This document shows, piece after piece, positions 37,968 to 48,323 of a stretch of 64,000 nt of DNA. How positions within the stretch are numbered: position 1 is the first letter of the stretch; each line of letters opens with the position of its first letter. The notes under the pieces are model-generated. The model saw only the letters and a list, made by a program, of their open reading frames with translations, had not been told where the DNA came from and made no database searches. The stretch comes from Devosia sp. (lineage in GTDB: Bacteria; Pseudomonadota; Alphaproteobacteria; Rhizobiales; Devosiaceae). Both the position numbers and the translations under genes were made by a program. The stretch lies in NCBI RefSeq assembly GCF_017307495.1, contig NZ_JAFKHE010000018.1, forward strand, positions 62,001 to 126,000. The letters are read 5' to 3'.

Positions 37968-38348
37968 TCAGCCGCCCGGCAGGGCGCTATTCGAGGCGCG
38001 CAGCCGCCGAACCAGCATGCGCATGACGTTGAGGGCGAAATACGGCGACTCGCTGGTCATGAACAGGAACTGCTTCTCGCTCACCGGCACGACGACCGTG
38101 TCGGTTTCGGCGACGACCGTGGCGCTGCGCGGGGCGCTGTCAATCAGCGCCATCTCGCCGAAGATCTCGCCCTCGCCCAGCAGCTGCAGCGTCTTGTTGC
38201 CGTGCCGGATGGCGACCTTGCCGGACTTCACCACGAAGAACTCGGTGCCCGCGTCGCCCTCCCGGAAAATGATCTCGCCGGCCCCGAAGGTCCGGGTATC
38301 CTCGGTGGCGCGCGCGAGTAGCGTGAAGTCGACGAAGCTGCCGCTCAT
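37968..38348 (-). CDS. Standalone cyclic-nucleotide-binding protein
   Basis: A 126-residue protein that is a single cNMP-binding domain without a DNA-binding helix-turn-helix. The fold markers are FGAGEIIFREGDAGTEFFVV and the phosphate-binding cassette GEIFGEMALIDSAPRSATVV, with the Glu and Arg that contact cyclic phosphate both present. The C-terminal helix (PYFALNVMRMLVRRLRASN) is complete. Start ATG 38348. It is probably cotranscribed with the Popeye-like gene and could be a cAMP-responsive partner or buffer. Confidence 0.85.
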   Translation of the reverse strand: MSGSFVDFTLLARATEDTRTFGAGEIIFREGDAGTEFFVVKSGKVAIRHGNKTLQLLGEGEIFGEMALIDSAPRSATVVAETDTVVVPVSEKQFLFMTSESPYFALNVMRMLVRRLRASNSALPGG

Positions 38349-38510
38349 TGTGAATGCAAACCGGCGGACGCGTGCGCCCCGGCCCCCTGTCCAAGCTGCC
38401 CTCTTCTCTGATTTTTGTGTGACAGTTTGCTGACAGCGGAGTGACGGCCCGGCGTTCTGCCTCCACCATCGCACCGCCGGCGCGCGCAGGGACTCCCACA
38501 GCCGAGGTCG

Positions 38511-38996
38511 TCAGTTGAGGAGCGCGACCGAGAAGTTCAGCACCGAGGCGAAGCCGACCCAGGCGGCGTAGGGGATGAACAGCGACGCCGACAGTCGGTC
38601 CCGGTTCCAGCGCTCGATGATGAAGGCGACGATCAGGACGAAGATGACCAGGATCACCGCGAAGGCCGGCCACAGCAGGTGCAGCGAGAACCACACCGGC
38701 GACCAGGCCCAGTTCAGGATCATCTGGCCGTACCACAGCTTCATTCCGGCCCCGGCGCGGTCGGCAAGGAAGGTCCTCCACCCGGCGATGGCAATCAGCA
38801 CGTAGAGGATGGACCAGACCGGGCCGAACAGCCAGTTCGGCGGGTTGAACGGCGGCTTGTTCAGACTCGCGTACCACTCGCCGGGGGCGGTGGTGGTGCC
38901 GATCAGCGCGCCGACGCCAATCACCACGGCCAGGAACACCGCGAGGACGACAAGCGAACGGGGCGACCTGAGGTCGGAAGCAGTCAGGGTGCTCAT
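38511..38996 (-). CDS. tspO: TspO/MBR family protein
   Basis: A 161-residue five-helix membrane protein of the TspO/peripheral benzodiazepine receptor family, which binds tetrapyrroles and influences porphyrin and stress responses. The signatures are EWYASLNKPPFNPPNWLFGP, VWSILYVLIAIAGWR, and QMILNWAWSPVWFSLH, with the last helix AAWVGFASVLNFSVALLN. The start is ATG 38996. It lies upstream of the two cNMP-binding genes, 162 bases away, all on the minus strand. Confidence 0.94.
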   Translation of the reverse strand: MSTLTASDLRSPRSLVVLAVFLAVVIGVGALIGTTTAPGEWYASLNKPPFNPPNWLFGPVWSILYVLIAIAGWRTFLADRAGAGMKLWYGQMILNWAWSPVWFSLHLLWPAFAVILVIFVLIVAFIIERWNRDRLSASLFIPYAAWVGFASVLNFSVALLN

Positions 38997-39049
38997 GCCC
39001 AAAGCAACGCACCTGCGGGCACGAAGTTTCGCCGCGCCGGTAATAACGT

Positions 39050-39445
39050 CTAGTCGGTCAGCGTGCAGTCGCGCGCGATGTCGAGGGTGAACCTGCCGTC
39101 GTGACCGTCGGCACCGGCATGGACGATCTCGACGCTGCGCTCGTCGGCGGCCCAGAGCGGAGCGGCCTTGAGCAGCACCGGGTGTGCCTCTGGCAGGTCG
39201 ACGACGCAGCCGCGGCGAACCCGGCCGCCATTGGCCTCGGTTTCGGCCACGATGCTGCGATGGCACTTGTCCTCGCAGAATTCGCCGATCTCGATCGTCA
39301 CACGGCCCGAGGGCGAGACGAACGTGTAGTTGGCGCTGAGCTGAGGAATGGCGAGCCACATGATGGTTCCGGATACCAGCACGAGCGCGATCGAACCGGC
39401 GATGACCCAGCCGGCCGACCAGCCGCTCGCTCCGGCTCTCGCCAT
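39050..39445 (-). CDS. Hypothetical single-span membrane protein
   Basis: Not recognised. A 131-residue product has one membrane helix (residues about 11-33, VIAGSIALVLVSGTIMWLAI) followed by a periplasmic domain with three Cys (FCEDKCHRSIV and RGCVVDLPEAH, DCTL) that could form disulphides. It begins 3 bases after the rRNA methyltransferase stop, so it is probably the last gene of that operon. Confidence 0.7.
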   Translation of the reverse strand: MARAGASGWSAGWVIAGSIALVLVSGTIMWLAIPQLSANYTFVSPSGRVTIEIGEFCEDKCHRSIVAETEANGGRVRRGCVVDLPEAHPVLLKAAPLWAADERSVEIVHAGADGHDGRFTLDIARDCTLTD

Positions 39446-39448
39446 GGC

Positions 39449-40740
39449 TCAGCCCTTCTGCATCGCGATGCAGTAGAAGCCGTCGGTGCCGCTGGTGCGC
39501 GGCGTCACGGCCACGCCGCCCTCGGGCGAGAAGCGGGCGCGCAGCTTCGTGCCCGAGAAATGCGCCATCCACAGCTTGTTGCCGGGGATGGCGGTGAACT
39601 CGGGGTTGGCGGCAAGAAAGGCCAGGGCCTGGCCGGCATTCTCCTCGGGCAGCACCGAGCAGGTGATGTAGACCAGCGTGCCGCCCGGCTTCAGGTAGGT
39701 CGCGGCGTCGGCGAGGATGGCATGCTGCTCGGCGACCCGGGCCGCCAGTTGCTCGGGCGTCAGCTTCCACTTGGTGGTCGGCTGGCGGCGCCAGGTCCCG
39801 GTGCCGGTGCACGGCGCATCGACAACGACGCGGTCGAGCTTGCCCCTGAGGTCGTCGAGCACGCCGGCTCCCGGCGCCCGGACCTGCACGTTGCGCACAC
39901 CGGCGCGCTTCAGCCGGTCGTAGATCGGCGCGAGGCGGGTGCGATCGCTGTCATAGGCGAAGATCTGGCCGCGGTTCTGCATGGCGGCGGCCATGGCGAG
40001 GGTCTTCCCCCCGGCGCCGGCGCACAGGTCGAGCACCTGCTCGCCGCCGCGCGGGCTGGCCAGCGCCGCGACGACCTGGCTGCCGAAGTCCTGCACTTCG
40101 AACCAGCCCTTGAGGTAGCCTTCCTCGCTGGTGACGTTGGGCGTGCGGCTGTCGCGCGCCCCGGCGGGAAAGCGGATGCCTTCGGGGATCCGGATCTCGC
40201 TCTCGGGCGTGAACCGGCCCAGCCCGCGCATCACCTTGTCGCGGTTGGCCTTGAGCGTGTTGATGCGCAGGTCGAGCGGCGGGCGATCGGCAAGGCCCTG
40301 CGCCTCGGCGATCCAGTCCTCGCCGAAGCTCTGCCGCAGGTGCGGCACGACCCATTCCGGCACGTCGGCCCGGACATGGTCGGGCGCCCCGGCGAGCGGG
40401 TCGGCCGCCGTCAGCCGCGCCGCTTCTTCCGGCGTGATCGGCGCCGGGGCGAAGCGATCGCCGCCGAAGCTCTCGTTTAGCGTGGCGATATCCTCGCCCC
40501 ACTCGCGCACCGCCACCGCCAGCACCAGTGCCCGCGGCTCGTCGGCGCCCATGGTCCAGGCCAGCGACGCGCGGCGGCGCAGCGCGTCGTAGACCAGGTT
40601 GCCGATGGCGGCGCGGTCGCCCGCGCCGGCGAAGCGGTTGTTGAGTCCCCAGGCCTTCAGCGCCTCCGCCACCGGGCGCTTGTGCGCATCGATATCGGCC
40701 AGCACGTCGATGGCAGCGGCAATCCGGCCCGGCAGGCGCA

Positions 40741-40741
<1 letters not shown>
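39449..40741 (-). CDS. RsmB-type (NOL1/NOP2/sun) RNA cytosine-5 methyltransferase
   Basis: SAM-dependent m5C methyltransferase of 430 residues. The C-terminal domain has VLDLCAGAGGKTLAMAA (motif I), DAPCTGTGTWRRQP (motif IV) and the catalytic Cys in TLVYITCSVLPEEN (motif VI). The N-terminal region contains NusB-like helices in short form (AAIDVLADIDAHKRPVAEAL). The ATG overlaps the guaB stop (TGATG), so it is cotranscribed with guaB. The likely substrate is 16S rRNA (C967-type), but other rRNA or tRNA targets are possible. Confidence 0.9.
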
Positions 40742-42319
<1,578 letters not shown>

Positions 42320-42487
42320 TTGGCGAGGGTGATTACCACCGGCCCGGGGGTTTGGGAAGGCGCTTCGCGCATGGCCGGCATGCGTGCGGAAGCCTCGGCC
42401 AGTTCGCGAACCGACGGGCCAGGCAAGCATTGAAGTGGCGTGCTCGGCGTCACGCCTGCCCCCCGGAGCCAGAACAAGAGAACCCGA

Positions 42488-42892
42488 ATGCCCCTAGAAC
42501 TCATCCACCTCAATCCCGACAACATGCACAGAAACCCGGCCTTTTCGCAGGGGATCATCATCCCGCCCGGCATGCGCACGCTGCTCATCGGCGGGCAGAA
42601 CGCCGTCGACGCAAAGGGCGAGATCGTCGGCAAGGGCGATACCGCGGCGCAGACCGCGCAGGCCATCGACAACCTGGTCAAGGTCCTCGAGGCGGCGGGC
42701 GGCAGCCTTGCCAACCTGGTGCGTGTCGGCTTGCTCCTGCGCGACGACGCCGACCTGCGGGCCGGCTTCGGTGCCTGGATGGCGAGGGCCGGCGAGATCC
42801 CGAACCCGCCGACGGTCACCGCCGCCTTTGTCAGCCGGCTTGCCGCACCCGACTACCTCGTCGAGATCGAGGCCACGGCAGTGCTGCCGTGA
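42488..42892 (+). CDS. RidA/YjgF-family protein, probably without the catalytic Arg
   Basis: A 134-residue trimeric-fold Rid protein. It starts at ATG 42488 with MPLELIHLNPDNM; the C-terminal VEIEATAVLP is the family signature. The enamine/imine-deaminating RidA proteins have an Arg about 7 residues before the conserved R-L pair; here the corresponding stretch is NPPTVTAAFVSRL, with no Arg there. It therefore looks like one of the non-RidA Rid subfamilies whose activity is unknown. It is divergent from guaB with a 244-base gap that holds the guaB leader hairpin. Confidence 0.8.
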   Translation: MPLELIHLNPDNMHRNPAFSQGIIIPPGMRTLLIGGQNAVDAKGEIVGKGDTAAQTAQAIDNLVKVLEAAGGSLANLVRVGLLLRDDADLRAGFGAWMARAGEIPNPPTVTAAFVSRLAAPDYLVEIEATAVLP

Positions 42893-43031
42893 ACTGCCAG
42901 TGCCTCGCGGTTGTGATTGGCGACGTGCGCGAGCGGGCGTAAGCTCGCCTGCGGACGCGCCTTCACGGTGCGGGTTCAATGCGCACCGGAGAGGGAGACG
43001 CCGACCGAAAAGCACGAACGAGGAGGAGTAG

Positions 43032-45080
43032 ATGGCAGACAACGGCAGACAAGCCGGGCCCCGGTGCATCGCGCTGGTGGGGCCGTTCGCGAGTGGCAAG
43101 ACCTCGCTGCTCGAGGCGATCCTGATGCGGACTGGGGCCATCACCCGACAAGGCCATGCCAGGGACGGCAACATGGTGGGCGATGCGTCCCCGGAAGCCC
43201 GGTCCAACGGCATGAGCGTTGAGCTCAATGTCGCCGAAACGGAGTTCATGGGCGACCGCTACACCTTCATCGATTGTCCCGGCTCGGTCGAGTTCCAGTA
43301 TGAATCGCTGCCGGTGCTGGCCGGTGTGGACATGGCGGTGGTGGTCGCCGAGGCCGACCCCAAGAAGGTCCCTGCCCTGCAGCTGATCCTGCGCGACCTG
43401 GAGGCGCGGCGGTTGCCGCACATCGTCTTCCTCAACAAGATCGACAAACTCTCTGGCTCGGTGCGCGACATCCTCGCGATGCTGCAACCGGCGAGTCGCG
43501 CGCCGCTGGTGCTGCGGCAGCTGCCGATGACCAGGGGCGGCATCGTCACGGGCTGCATCGACCTGGCGCTCGAGCGAGCGCACGTCTACCACGAGGCGCG
43601 CGAGAGCGAGATCGTGGCCCTGCCCGACGGCGAGAAGGCGGCCGAGGTGGAGGCGCGTACGGCGATGCTGGAGCAGATCGCCGATTTCGACGATGTGCTG
43701 ATGGAGCAGCTGCTCGAGGACGTGGCGCCGGAAAAGAGCCTCATCTTCAAGGATCTGGCCGAAGAGATGCGGGCCGGCAGGATCAGCCCGGTGTTCATCG
43801 GCTCGGCCGAGCACGGCAACGGCATCACGCGGCTACTCAAGGCCATCCGCCACGAGGCCCCGACAGTGCGCGAGACGCGCGAGCGGCTCGGGCTGACCGA
43901 TGCGTCCGGCACCGTGGTGCAGGTGATGAAGACCATGCAGACGGCGCGCAGCGGCAAGATGTGCGTGGCGCGGGTGCTGGCCGGCAAGGTCACGGACGGC
44001 ATGACGCTGCGCTCGCCCGACGGGCGGGACTGCAAGGTGTCGGGCCTGTTCCGCGTGATGGGCCAGGATACGCAGAAGCGCGACGCAGCGCAGGAAGGCG
44101 ATACGGTGGCGCTCGGCAAGGTCGAGGCGGCGCGCACCGGCGACACGCTGTCGACCACGATGGTGCCGGAGCTCGCGCCGCTGCCCGAGAGCCGGCCGAT
44201 GATGGCCGTGGCCATCGCACCCAAGGAACGCAAGGACGACGTCCGGCTGTCTGCAGCGCTGCAGCGCATCCTCGAGGAAGACCCCTCGCTCCGCCTCACG
44301 CACATGGCCGAGACCGGCGAGACGGTGCTCGAAGGACACGGCGAGATGCACCTCAGGGTCGTCATCGACCGGCTGACCGGACGCTACGGCGTACCAGTCA
44401 CATCCTCGGTGCCGCGCATCGCCTACCGCGAGACCATCCGCAAGGCCGCCAATGTGCGCGGCCGGCACAAGAAGCAATCGGGCGGGCACGGCCAGTTCGG
44501 CGACGTGGTGCTGACCATCCGGCCGCAGCCGCGCGGTTCGGGCAACGGCTTCGACGAGAAGATCACCGGCGGGGTGGTGCCGCGCCAGTACATCAGCTCG
44601 GTCGAGGCCGGGGTGCGCGAATATCTCGACATGGCCGGCCCGCTCGGCTTCCCGGTGGTCGACGTCGCGGTGACGCTGACCGATGGCTCGTACCACACGG
44701 TCGACTCGTCCGACATGGCGTTCCGGCAGGCGGCGCAGATCGGCATGCGTGAAGGCATGCCGCAATGCGAGCCGGTGCTGCTCGAGCCGGTGATGGACGT
44801 CACGGTGCGCTGCCCGAGCGAGGCGACGGCGCGCATCAACGCCATCCTGCCCCGCCGTCGCGGCCAGATCATCGGGTCGGACGCCCGCGAGGGCTGGGAC
44901 GGCTGGGACGAGGTGCATGCCCTGGTCCCGGCCTCCGAGATGCAGGACCTCATCGTGGAGTTGCGTTCAGCCACCGCCGGTGTGGGCAGCTTCGTGCAGG
45001 AGTTCGACCATCTTGCCGAGATCGGCGGCAAGGTCGCCGAGGAGATCGCCGGCAAGTACGGGCGACACGCGGGCGTGTAG
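43032..45080 (+). CDS. EF-G paralogue (FusA-like GTPase) with altered G motifs
   Basis: Translation-factor GTPase of 682 residues, a paralogue of elongation factor G. The P-loop is ALVGPFASGKTSLLEAIL instead of the GHIDAGKTT type; switch II is DCPGSVEFQYE instead of DTPGHVDF, so the catalytic His is Ser; G4 is FLNKIDK. Domains II-V are present (VQVMKTMQTARSGKMCVARV; RLTHMAETGETVLEGHGEMH; the domain IV stretch KKQSGGHGQFGDVVLTI; PRRRGQIIGSDA). It is shorter than EF-G and lies beside no ribosomal genes. The role may be in ribosome recycling or stress, and GTP hydrolysis is likely slow. Confidence 0.88.
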   Translation: MADNGRQAGPRCIALVGPFASGKTSLLEAILMRTGAITRQGHARDGNMVGDASPEARSNGMSVELNVAETEFMGDRYTFIDCPGSVEFQYESLPVLAGVDMAVVVAEADPKKVPALQLILRDLEARRLPHIVFLNKIDKLSGSVRDILAMLQPASRAPLVLRQLPMTRGGIVTGCIDLALERAHVYHEARESEIVALPDGEKAAEVEARTAMLEQIADFDDVLMEQLLEDVAPEKSLIFKDLAEEMRAGRISPVFIGSAEHGNGITRLLKAIRHEAPTVRETRERLGLTDASGTVVQVMKTMQTARSGKMCVARVLAGKVTDGMTLRSPDGRDCKVSGLFRVMGQDTQKRDAAQEGDTVALGKVEAARTGDTLSTTMVPELAPLPESRPMMAVAIAPKERKDDVRLSAALQRILEEDPSLRLTHMAETGETVLEGHGEMHLRVVIDRLTGRYGVPVTSSVPRIAYRETIRKAANVRGRHKKQSGGHGQFGDVVLTIRPQPRGSGNGFDEKITGGVVPRQYISSVEAGVREYLDMAGPLGFPVVDVAVTLTDGSYHTVDSSDMAFRQAAQIGMREGMPQCEPVLLEPVMDVTVRCPSEATARINAILPRRRGQIIGSDAREGWDGWDEVHALVPASEMQDLIVELRSATAGVGSFVQEFDHLAEIGGKVAEEIAGKYGRHAGV

Positions 45081-45114
45081 GACGAGTTGTCTTCCACCCC
45101 CCGGCCGCATCGCG

Positions 45115-45395
45115 CCTCCCTCCCCCTTGTGGGGAGGGATTGAGGGAGGGGGTGGCGCGGTGATCACCGATGGCCTCCACCCCCAGCCCCTCCCCTCCGG
45201 CGCGTGGCTCCCCCCACCCAGTTCCGCTAGGTCCTCGCTGACGCGAGAACCAAGCTGCACTGCCCTCCCCACAAGGGGAGGGAGGCCGGTGGATGGGGCG
45301 ATGATTCACGGGTCTCCCTCCCCCTCGTGGGGAGGGCAGCGGCGCTTGTGAGCGATAGCGAACTAGCAAAGCTGGGTGGGGGTGGGCCACGCGCA
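45115..45395. repeat. Palindromic repeat cluster, family 2
   Basis: At least three stems: CCCTCCCCCTTGTGGGGAGG near 45119, CCCTCCCCACAAGGGGAGGG near 45263, and CTCCCTCCCCCTCGTGGGGA near 45317, with linkers like GGGGGTGGGCCACGCGCACC. They fill the 343-base gap between the convergent EF-G paralogue and the acyltransferase gene. No gene is seen in it. Confidence 0.8.
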
Positions 45396-45423
45396 CCGAC
45401 GGACCGGCGATCCCGCGTCAACG

Positions 45424-46737
45424 TCAGGCTTCGGCGGCAGCCTTCTCCACCGCCGGCAGATCCATCGCCTCGATATCGGCGATCAGCGGCTCGATGCGGT
45501 CGACGAGGTCGACGTAGCGCTGCTCCATGACGAAGTTGAGCGTCATGAATTCCCGACCGGGGCAGAAGGTGCAGATGTTCTGGGCCGGGTGATAGGCGCC
45601 GCAATAGATCGGTTCCATCATCCACTCGGTGACCGGCCCGAAGGTCCGGTGCGGCGGCACCAGCGTCAGGACCGTGTCGGTCTGGCCCGAGAAGCGCCAG
45701 AAACGGGGACCGTAGAGGAACGGAAACAGCTTCTGGACTTTGCGATGCAAGGCGAACAACGCCAGCGTCTGCACCTGGAAGGAGGTGACGTCCGAATTCT
45801 CGATCTCGCTGACCACGCGGTCGACGTTGCGCACGTAGTCGACGAAATCCGGGATGAATCTGAACTTCGCCATCAGCGCCCGGACGCGGAAGAAATCGTC
45901 GTCGACCTCGTTCCGCCGGGTGTCGAGCATGGTGTAGGCGGCGGTGATCATCCGCTCGTTGTGGCGGTGATCGGTGTCCGAATGGAGCGCGTGCGTCACC
46001 AGCGCGAAATACAGCGAGCGCTGCCGTACGCCGAGGCGATTGGCCAGCTTGCGCAGGCGGTCGCGCTCGAGCGCCAGCGTGCGGTAGCCGAACGGCTTGT
46101 CGGCCGGCGACAGCACGTGGGCGAAGAACAGGTGCAGCACCACGCCGATGCCGGCGCCAAGCGCTCCCTTGAAGCGTTGTCCGAGCGCCACCTTGTTGGT
46201 CTTGTTCTTCTGGATACCGTGGCTGGCAGTCTGCGAGCGCGACAGCAGGGCCGAGTCCGAGCCCTCGAGCACGCAATGGGCGGCGCGAACCTGGATGATC
46301 GAGGCCCTGCCCTCCCCATCCGGCCCGCCCTTGCGCGTCGCGGCCATGAAGCGGAACAGCGGCAGGTCCGGTTGATCGAAGATGTCGGCGCTCTTGCCCA
46401 GCCACTTGTCGGGGTAGCCGTCGAAATCATCGACCATCTCGACGGAGGTGATCGCGTCGAGCTGGCTCTCGGTCAGCGGGTGGCCGGGGCGCGCGCCGAC
46501 AAAGCCATGGGTCAGTTGCGGCGCCAGGCCGACCACCTGCGCCACCAGGCGCTTGAGTCGTTCCTGGTCGAACGTCTCCTTGGAGAACGCGGTGAAGAAG
46601 ATTGTGTCCTTGCCGGTGAAAAGGAACCACTGGAAATTGGTGAAGAGCGCCTGCGGATCTTTCTGCACGGCTGCGAGGGCGAGATCGAGCGCCTCGGCAT
46701 GATCGGACGCAAAGCTCGACGACGAAAAACTCTTCAT
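45424..46737 (-). CDS. WS/DGAT-like acyltransferase with degenerate active site
   Basis: A 437-residue protein of the condensation-like acyltransferase superfamily, most like wax ester synthase/diacylglycerol acyltransferase. It starts at ATG 46737 behind GGAAG. The order of elements fits: LPLFRFMAATRKGG, then the active-site region VRAAHCVLEGSDSALLS, the mid-region LRKLANRLGVRQRSLYFALV, and the C-terminal YCGAYHPAQNICTFCPG. The canonical HHxxxDG is AHxxxEG here, with only the second His kept. It may use a different acceptor or be a lipid-binding protein. Two adjacent exporters are divergent from it. Confidence 0.6.
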   Translation of the reverse strand: MKSFSSSSFASDHAEALDLALAAVQKDPQALFTNFQWFLFTGKDTIFFTAFSKETFDQERLKRLVAQVVGLAPQLTHGFVGARPGHPLTESQLDAITSVEMVDDFDGYPDKWLGKSADIFDQPDLPLFRFMAATRKGGPDGEGRASIIQVRAAHCVLEGSDSALLSRSQTASHGIQKNKTNKVALGQRFKGALGAGIGVVLHLFFAHVLSPADKPFGYRTLALERDRLRKLANRLGVRQRSLYFALVTHALHSDTDHRHNERMITAAYTMLDTRRNEVDDDFFRVRALMAKFRFIPDFVDYVRNVDRVVSEIENSDVTSFQVQTLALFALHRKVQKLFPFLYGPRFWRFSGQTDTVLTLVPPHRTFGPVTEWMMEPIYCGAYHPAQNICTFCPGREFMTLNFVMEQRYVDLVDRIEPLIADIEAMDLPAVEKAAAEA

Positions 46738-46834
46738 GACAACTTCCGGCGGATTCCCTGCAGTGAATAAGCCATGCATTGCGCACGAGGGTCAATTGCC
46801 GAGACTCGCACGCTTTTTTGTGCCCAAAGTCTGG

Positions 46835-46863
46835 TTGCGCCACCGGGTCATGCGCCGTATTGC
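46835..46863 (+). promoter_or_regulatory. Candidate promoter for the DHA2 exporter pair
   Basis: TTGCGC and TATTGC spaced by 17 bases, about 50 bases before the TTG start of the first exporter. Confidence 0.4.
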
Positions 46864-46912
46864 TGGCTAGGTTGATTTCAATCCTAATCGTGCCTCGGCC
46901 GAGCCCCCCGCC

Positions 46913-48319
46913 TTGCGCGTCATCCCCCTTGTCCTCGCGGTCGCGCTGTTCATGGAAAACATGGACTCGACCGTCATTGCCACATCGCTGCCCGCGATCG
47001 CGGCCGACATCGGCACCGAGCCGATCTCGCTCAAGCTCGCGCTCACCGCCTATTTCGTGGCGCTCGCCATCTTCATCCCGCTCTCGGGCTGGATGGCCGA
47101 CCGGTTCGGGGCGCGGAACATCTTCCGCGTCGCCATCGTAGTGTTCATGGCCGGCTCGATCTGCTGTGCGTTCTCGGATTCGCTGCTGGCCTTCGTGCTG
47201 TCGCGCTTCCTGCAGGGGATCGGCGGCTCGATGATGACGCCGGTGGCGCGGCTGGTGCTGGTGCGTACGACGCCGCGCAACGAACTGGTGTCGGCCATGG
47301 CCTGGCTCACCATCCCGGCCCTGATCGGACCGATCTCCGGCCCGCCGCTGGGCGGCTTTCTCACCACCTATCTCAGCTGGCACTGGATCTTCTGGATCAA
47401 CGTGCCGATCGGCCTGATCGGCCTGGTGCTGGTGACCAGGTTCCTCAACACGCCCGACAGCCGCAACGAGCGGCCGATCGACGTACCGGGCCTCGTCCTT
47501 TCGGCGATCACTTTCGCCGGCGTCATGTTCGGGTTTTCGGTGATCAGCCTGCCGGCCATCCCGACCGTCGCCGGCTACGCCTCGATCGTGGTGGGCATGA
47601 TTGCCGGCTGGCTCTATCTCGGGCATGCGCGGCGCACCGAGTATCCGATCCTCGATCCGGCGATGTTCAGGCTGCCGCTGTTCCGCAACGCCATCATCGG
47701 CGGCTCGCTGTTCCGCATCGGCATCGGCGCCTTCCCCTTCCTCATGCCGCTGATGCTGCAGCTGACCTTCGGGCTCACCCCGTTCGAGTCCGGCCTCACC
47801 ACCTTTATCGCCGCATTCGGCGCGATCCTCTCCAAGTTCGGCGCCGAGAGGCTGTACGCGACGTTCGGCTTCCCGCGCACCCTCATGGTGACGGCGGTGA
47901 TCGGCTGCCTGTTCCTCGCCATCAACGGCCTGTTCACCCCGGCGGTGCCGCACTGGCTGCTGATGGCAGCGCTGCTGGTCGGCGGGCTCACCCGCTCGTT
48001 CTTCTTCACCGGCGTCAACGCGCTCGTCTTTTCCGATGTGGACGACGCCCGCACCAGCCAGGCGACCGCCATCAACGCGGTGAGCCAACAGCTCAGCGTC
48101 GCTGGTGGCGTCGCGGTGGCGGGTGGCGCGCTCGAGATCTTCTCGAACATGCATGGCGGCGGGCTGACCCTGTCGGACTTCCACCTCGCCTGGTTCGTGG
48201 TCGCCGCCGTCGCCGTGTGCAGCGCCATCCCCTTCCTGCGCCTGCCGCCCGACGCCGGCAGTGACGTGTCGGGACACCGGAAGAAGACGCCCGAAAAGCC
48301 TGTCCCTGCCACGATCTGA
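46913..48319 (+). CDS. MFS drug exporter, DHA2 (EmrB/QacA) type, copy 1
   Basis: Proton-linked efflux pump of 468 residues with 14 predicted membrane helices. The start is TTG 46913; no ATG or GTG in frame fits and the sequence aligns with copy 2 from this point (VALFMENMDSTVIATSL). Motif A is GWMADRFGARNIFR and motif C-like is GPISGPPLGG. It ends 4 bases before copy 2. Likely substrates are hydrophobic drugs or metabolites, not inferable here. It is divergent from the acyltransferase. Confidence 0.88.
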   Translation: MRVIPLVLAVALFMENMDSTVIATSLPAIAADIGTEPISLKLALTAYFVALAIFIPLSGWMADRFGARNIFRVAIVVFMAGSICCAFSDSLLAFVLSRFLQGIGGSMMTPVARLVLVRTTPRNELVSAMAWLTIPALIGPISGPPLGGFLTTYLSWHWIFWINVPIGLIGLVLVTRFLNTPDSRNERPIDVPGLVLSAITFAGVMFGFSVISLPAIPTVAGYASIVVGMIAGWLYLGHARRTEYPILDPAMFRLPLFRNAIIGGSLFRIGIGAFPFLMPLMLQLTFGLTPFESGLTTFIAAFGAILSKFGAERLYATFGFPRTLMVTAVIGCLFLAINGLFTPAVPHWLLMAALLVGGLTRSFFFTGVNALVFSDVDDARTSQATAINAVSQQLSVAGGVAVAGGALEIFSNMHGGGLTLSDFHLAWFVVAAVAVCSAIPFLRLPPDAGSDVSGHRKKTPEKPVPATI

Positions 48320-48323
48320 ACCG

